Shown piece after piece: positions 6,368 to 6,434 of a DNA stretch of 6,434 nucleotides. The translations under genes were made by a program, and so were the position numbers. The notes beneath the pieces were generated by a model that saw only the letters and a program-made list of their open reading frames with translations, ran no database searches and was not told the DNA's origin. The stretch is taken from the NCBI GenBank assembly GCA_023409615.1, contig JAEYRF010000120.1:1-6434 (forward strand), in the 5' to 3' direction. Numbering within the stretch: position 1 is the first letter of the stretch; every line of letters starts with the position of its first letter. Origin of the DNA: Bacillota bacterium (GTDB lineage Bacteria > Bacillota > Clostridia > Acetivibrionales > DTU013).

Positions 6368-6410
6368 TGACCTGAAACCATTGCAAAATATGCGTTTTGG
6401 GTCATTTTTT
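6368..6410 (+). terminator. Plus-strand intrinsic terminator with no upstream gene in the window
   Basis: On the plus strand an 11-base-pair stem (6368-6378 with 6394-6404, including two G-U wobbles) closes a 15-base loop and is followed by six T residues (6405-6410). On the minus strand the two wobbles become mismatches and no T run follows, so the plus orientation is favoured. No plus-strand gene precedes it, which is what makes it notable. Confidence 0.65.
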
Positions 6411-6434
6411 ATTGCAATATGAAGGAAAATATTA

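Larger units (their letters stand above)
6167..6410 (+). ncRNA. Candidate untranslated leader or small RNA, class not recognised
   Basis: About 244 bases lie between a plausible plus-strand promoter and a plus-strand intrinsic terminator, with no reading frame of useful length on either strand. Inverted repeats in the interval are CGTAAA/TTTACG (6236-6241 and 6249-6254, 7-base loop), TATGGG/CCCATA enclosing roughly 6280-6325, and an inner GTGT/ACAC. After the terminator comes GAAGG near the right edge (6421-6425), which could be the ribosome binding site of a plus-strand gene beginning beyond the window. The interval would then be a 5' leader controlled by termination, such as a riboswitch; otherwise it could be a small RNA. 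I looked for hallmark motifs of c-di-GMP, T-box and tetrahydrofolate RNAs and recognise none. Both the transcript and its function are inferred. Confidence 0.3.
6115..6434. other. Gene-free region upstream of degS
   Basis: About 320 very AT-rich bases with frequent stops in all frames. It holds overlapping divergent promoter candidates (6131-6179), an inverted repeat (6236-6254), a plus-strand terminator (6368-6410), the 8-base palindrome ATTGCAAT (6411-6418) just after it, and a possible ribosome binding site at the right edge. No tRNA, insertion sequence or recognised riboswitch is visible. Confidence 0.7.

Noticed and set aside
6419..6434. ATG near the right edge as the start of a plus-strand gene
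   Set aside because: Only five full codons are visible and no ribosome binding site precedes it; the GAAGG just after it would suit a start beyond the window better.

Overview
The window looks like chromosomal DNA from a low-to-moderate GC Gram-positive anaerobe of the class Clostridia. The grounds are strong AGGAGG-type ribosome binding sites, GTG and TTG codons around starts, a DegS/DegU two-component pair and a Firmicutes-type tad pilus locus. Genus cannot be fixed from the sequence. Every recognised gene lies on the minus strand, so the window is transcribed from its right end to its left end.

Region by region, in transcription order: (1) 6434-6106 is a roughly 320-base gene-free stretch. 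It holds a probable degS promoter and, on the plus strand, a well-matched divergent promoter followed about 240 bases later by an intrinsic terminator. This is a candidate regulated leader or small RNA. (2) 6105-4284 is the degS-degU operon: a cytoplasmic sensor kinase and a LuxR-type response regulator whose reading frames overlap by 17 bases. It ends at a strong terminator (4235-4202). (3) 4201-4068 is the promoter region of the pilus operon. (4) 4067-1 is the tad operon: flp (pilin), a strong hairpin terminator or attenuator, tadE (minor pseudopilin), cpaB/rcpC, cpaE/tadZ (a receiver domain joined to a ParA-type ATPase) and cpaF/tadA (secretion ATPase), which runs off the left edge just short of its end.

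The products fit together as the inner part of a tight-adherence (type IVc) pilus machine. Flp and TadE carry prepilin-type N termini, CpaB is a membrane-anchored SAF-domain protein, CpaE positions the machine and CpaF powers pilus assembly. The membrane platform proteins (TadB, TadC) and the prepilin peptidase are not in the window; TadB and TadC would be expected just past the left edge. DegS/DegU immediately upstream is an attractive candidate regulator of the pilus genes, but that link is inferred from position only.

The most interesting points are the terminator inside the tad operon right after the pilin gene, the complete phosphorylatable receiver on CpaE with a MinD-like C-terminal tail, and the plus-strand promoter/terminator pair upstream of degS with no gene between them.
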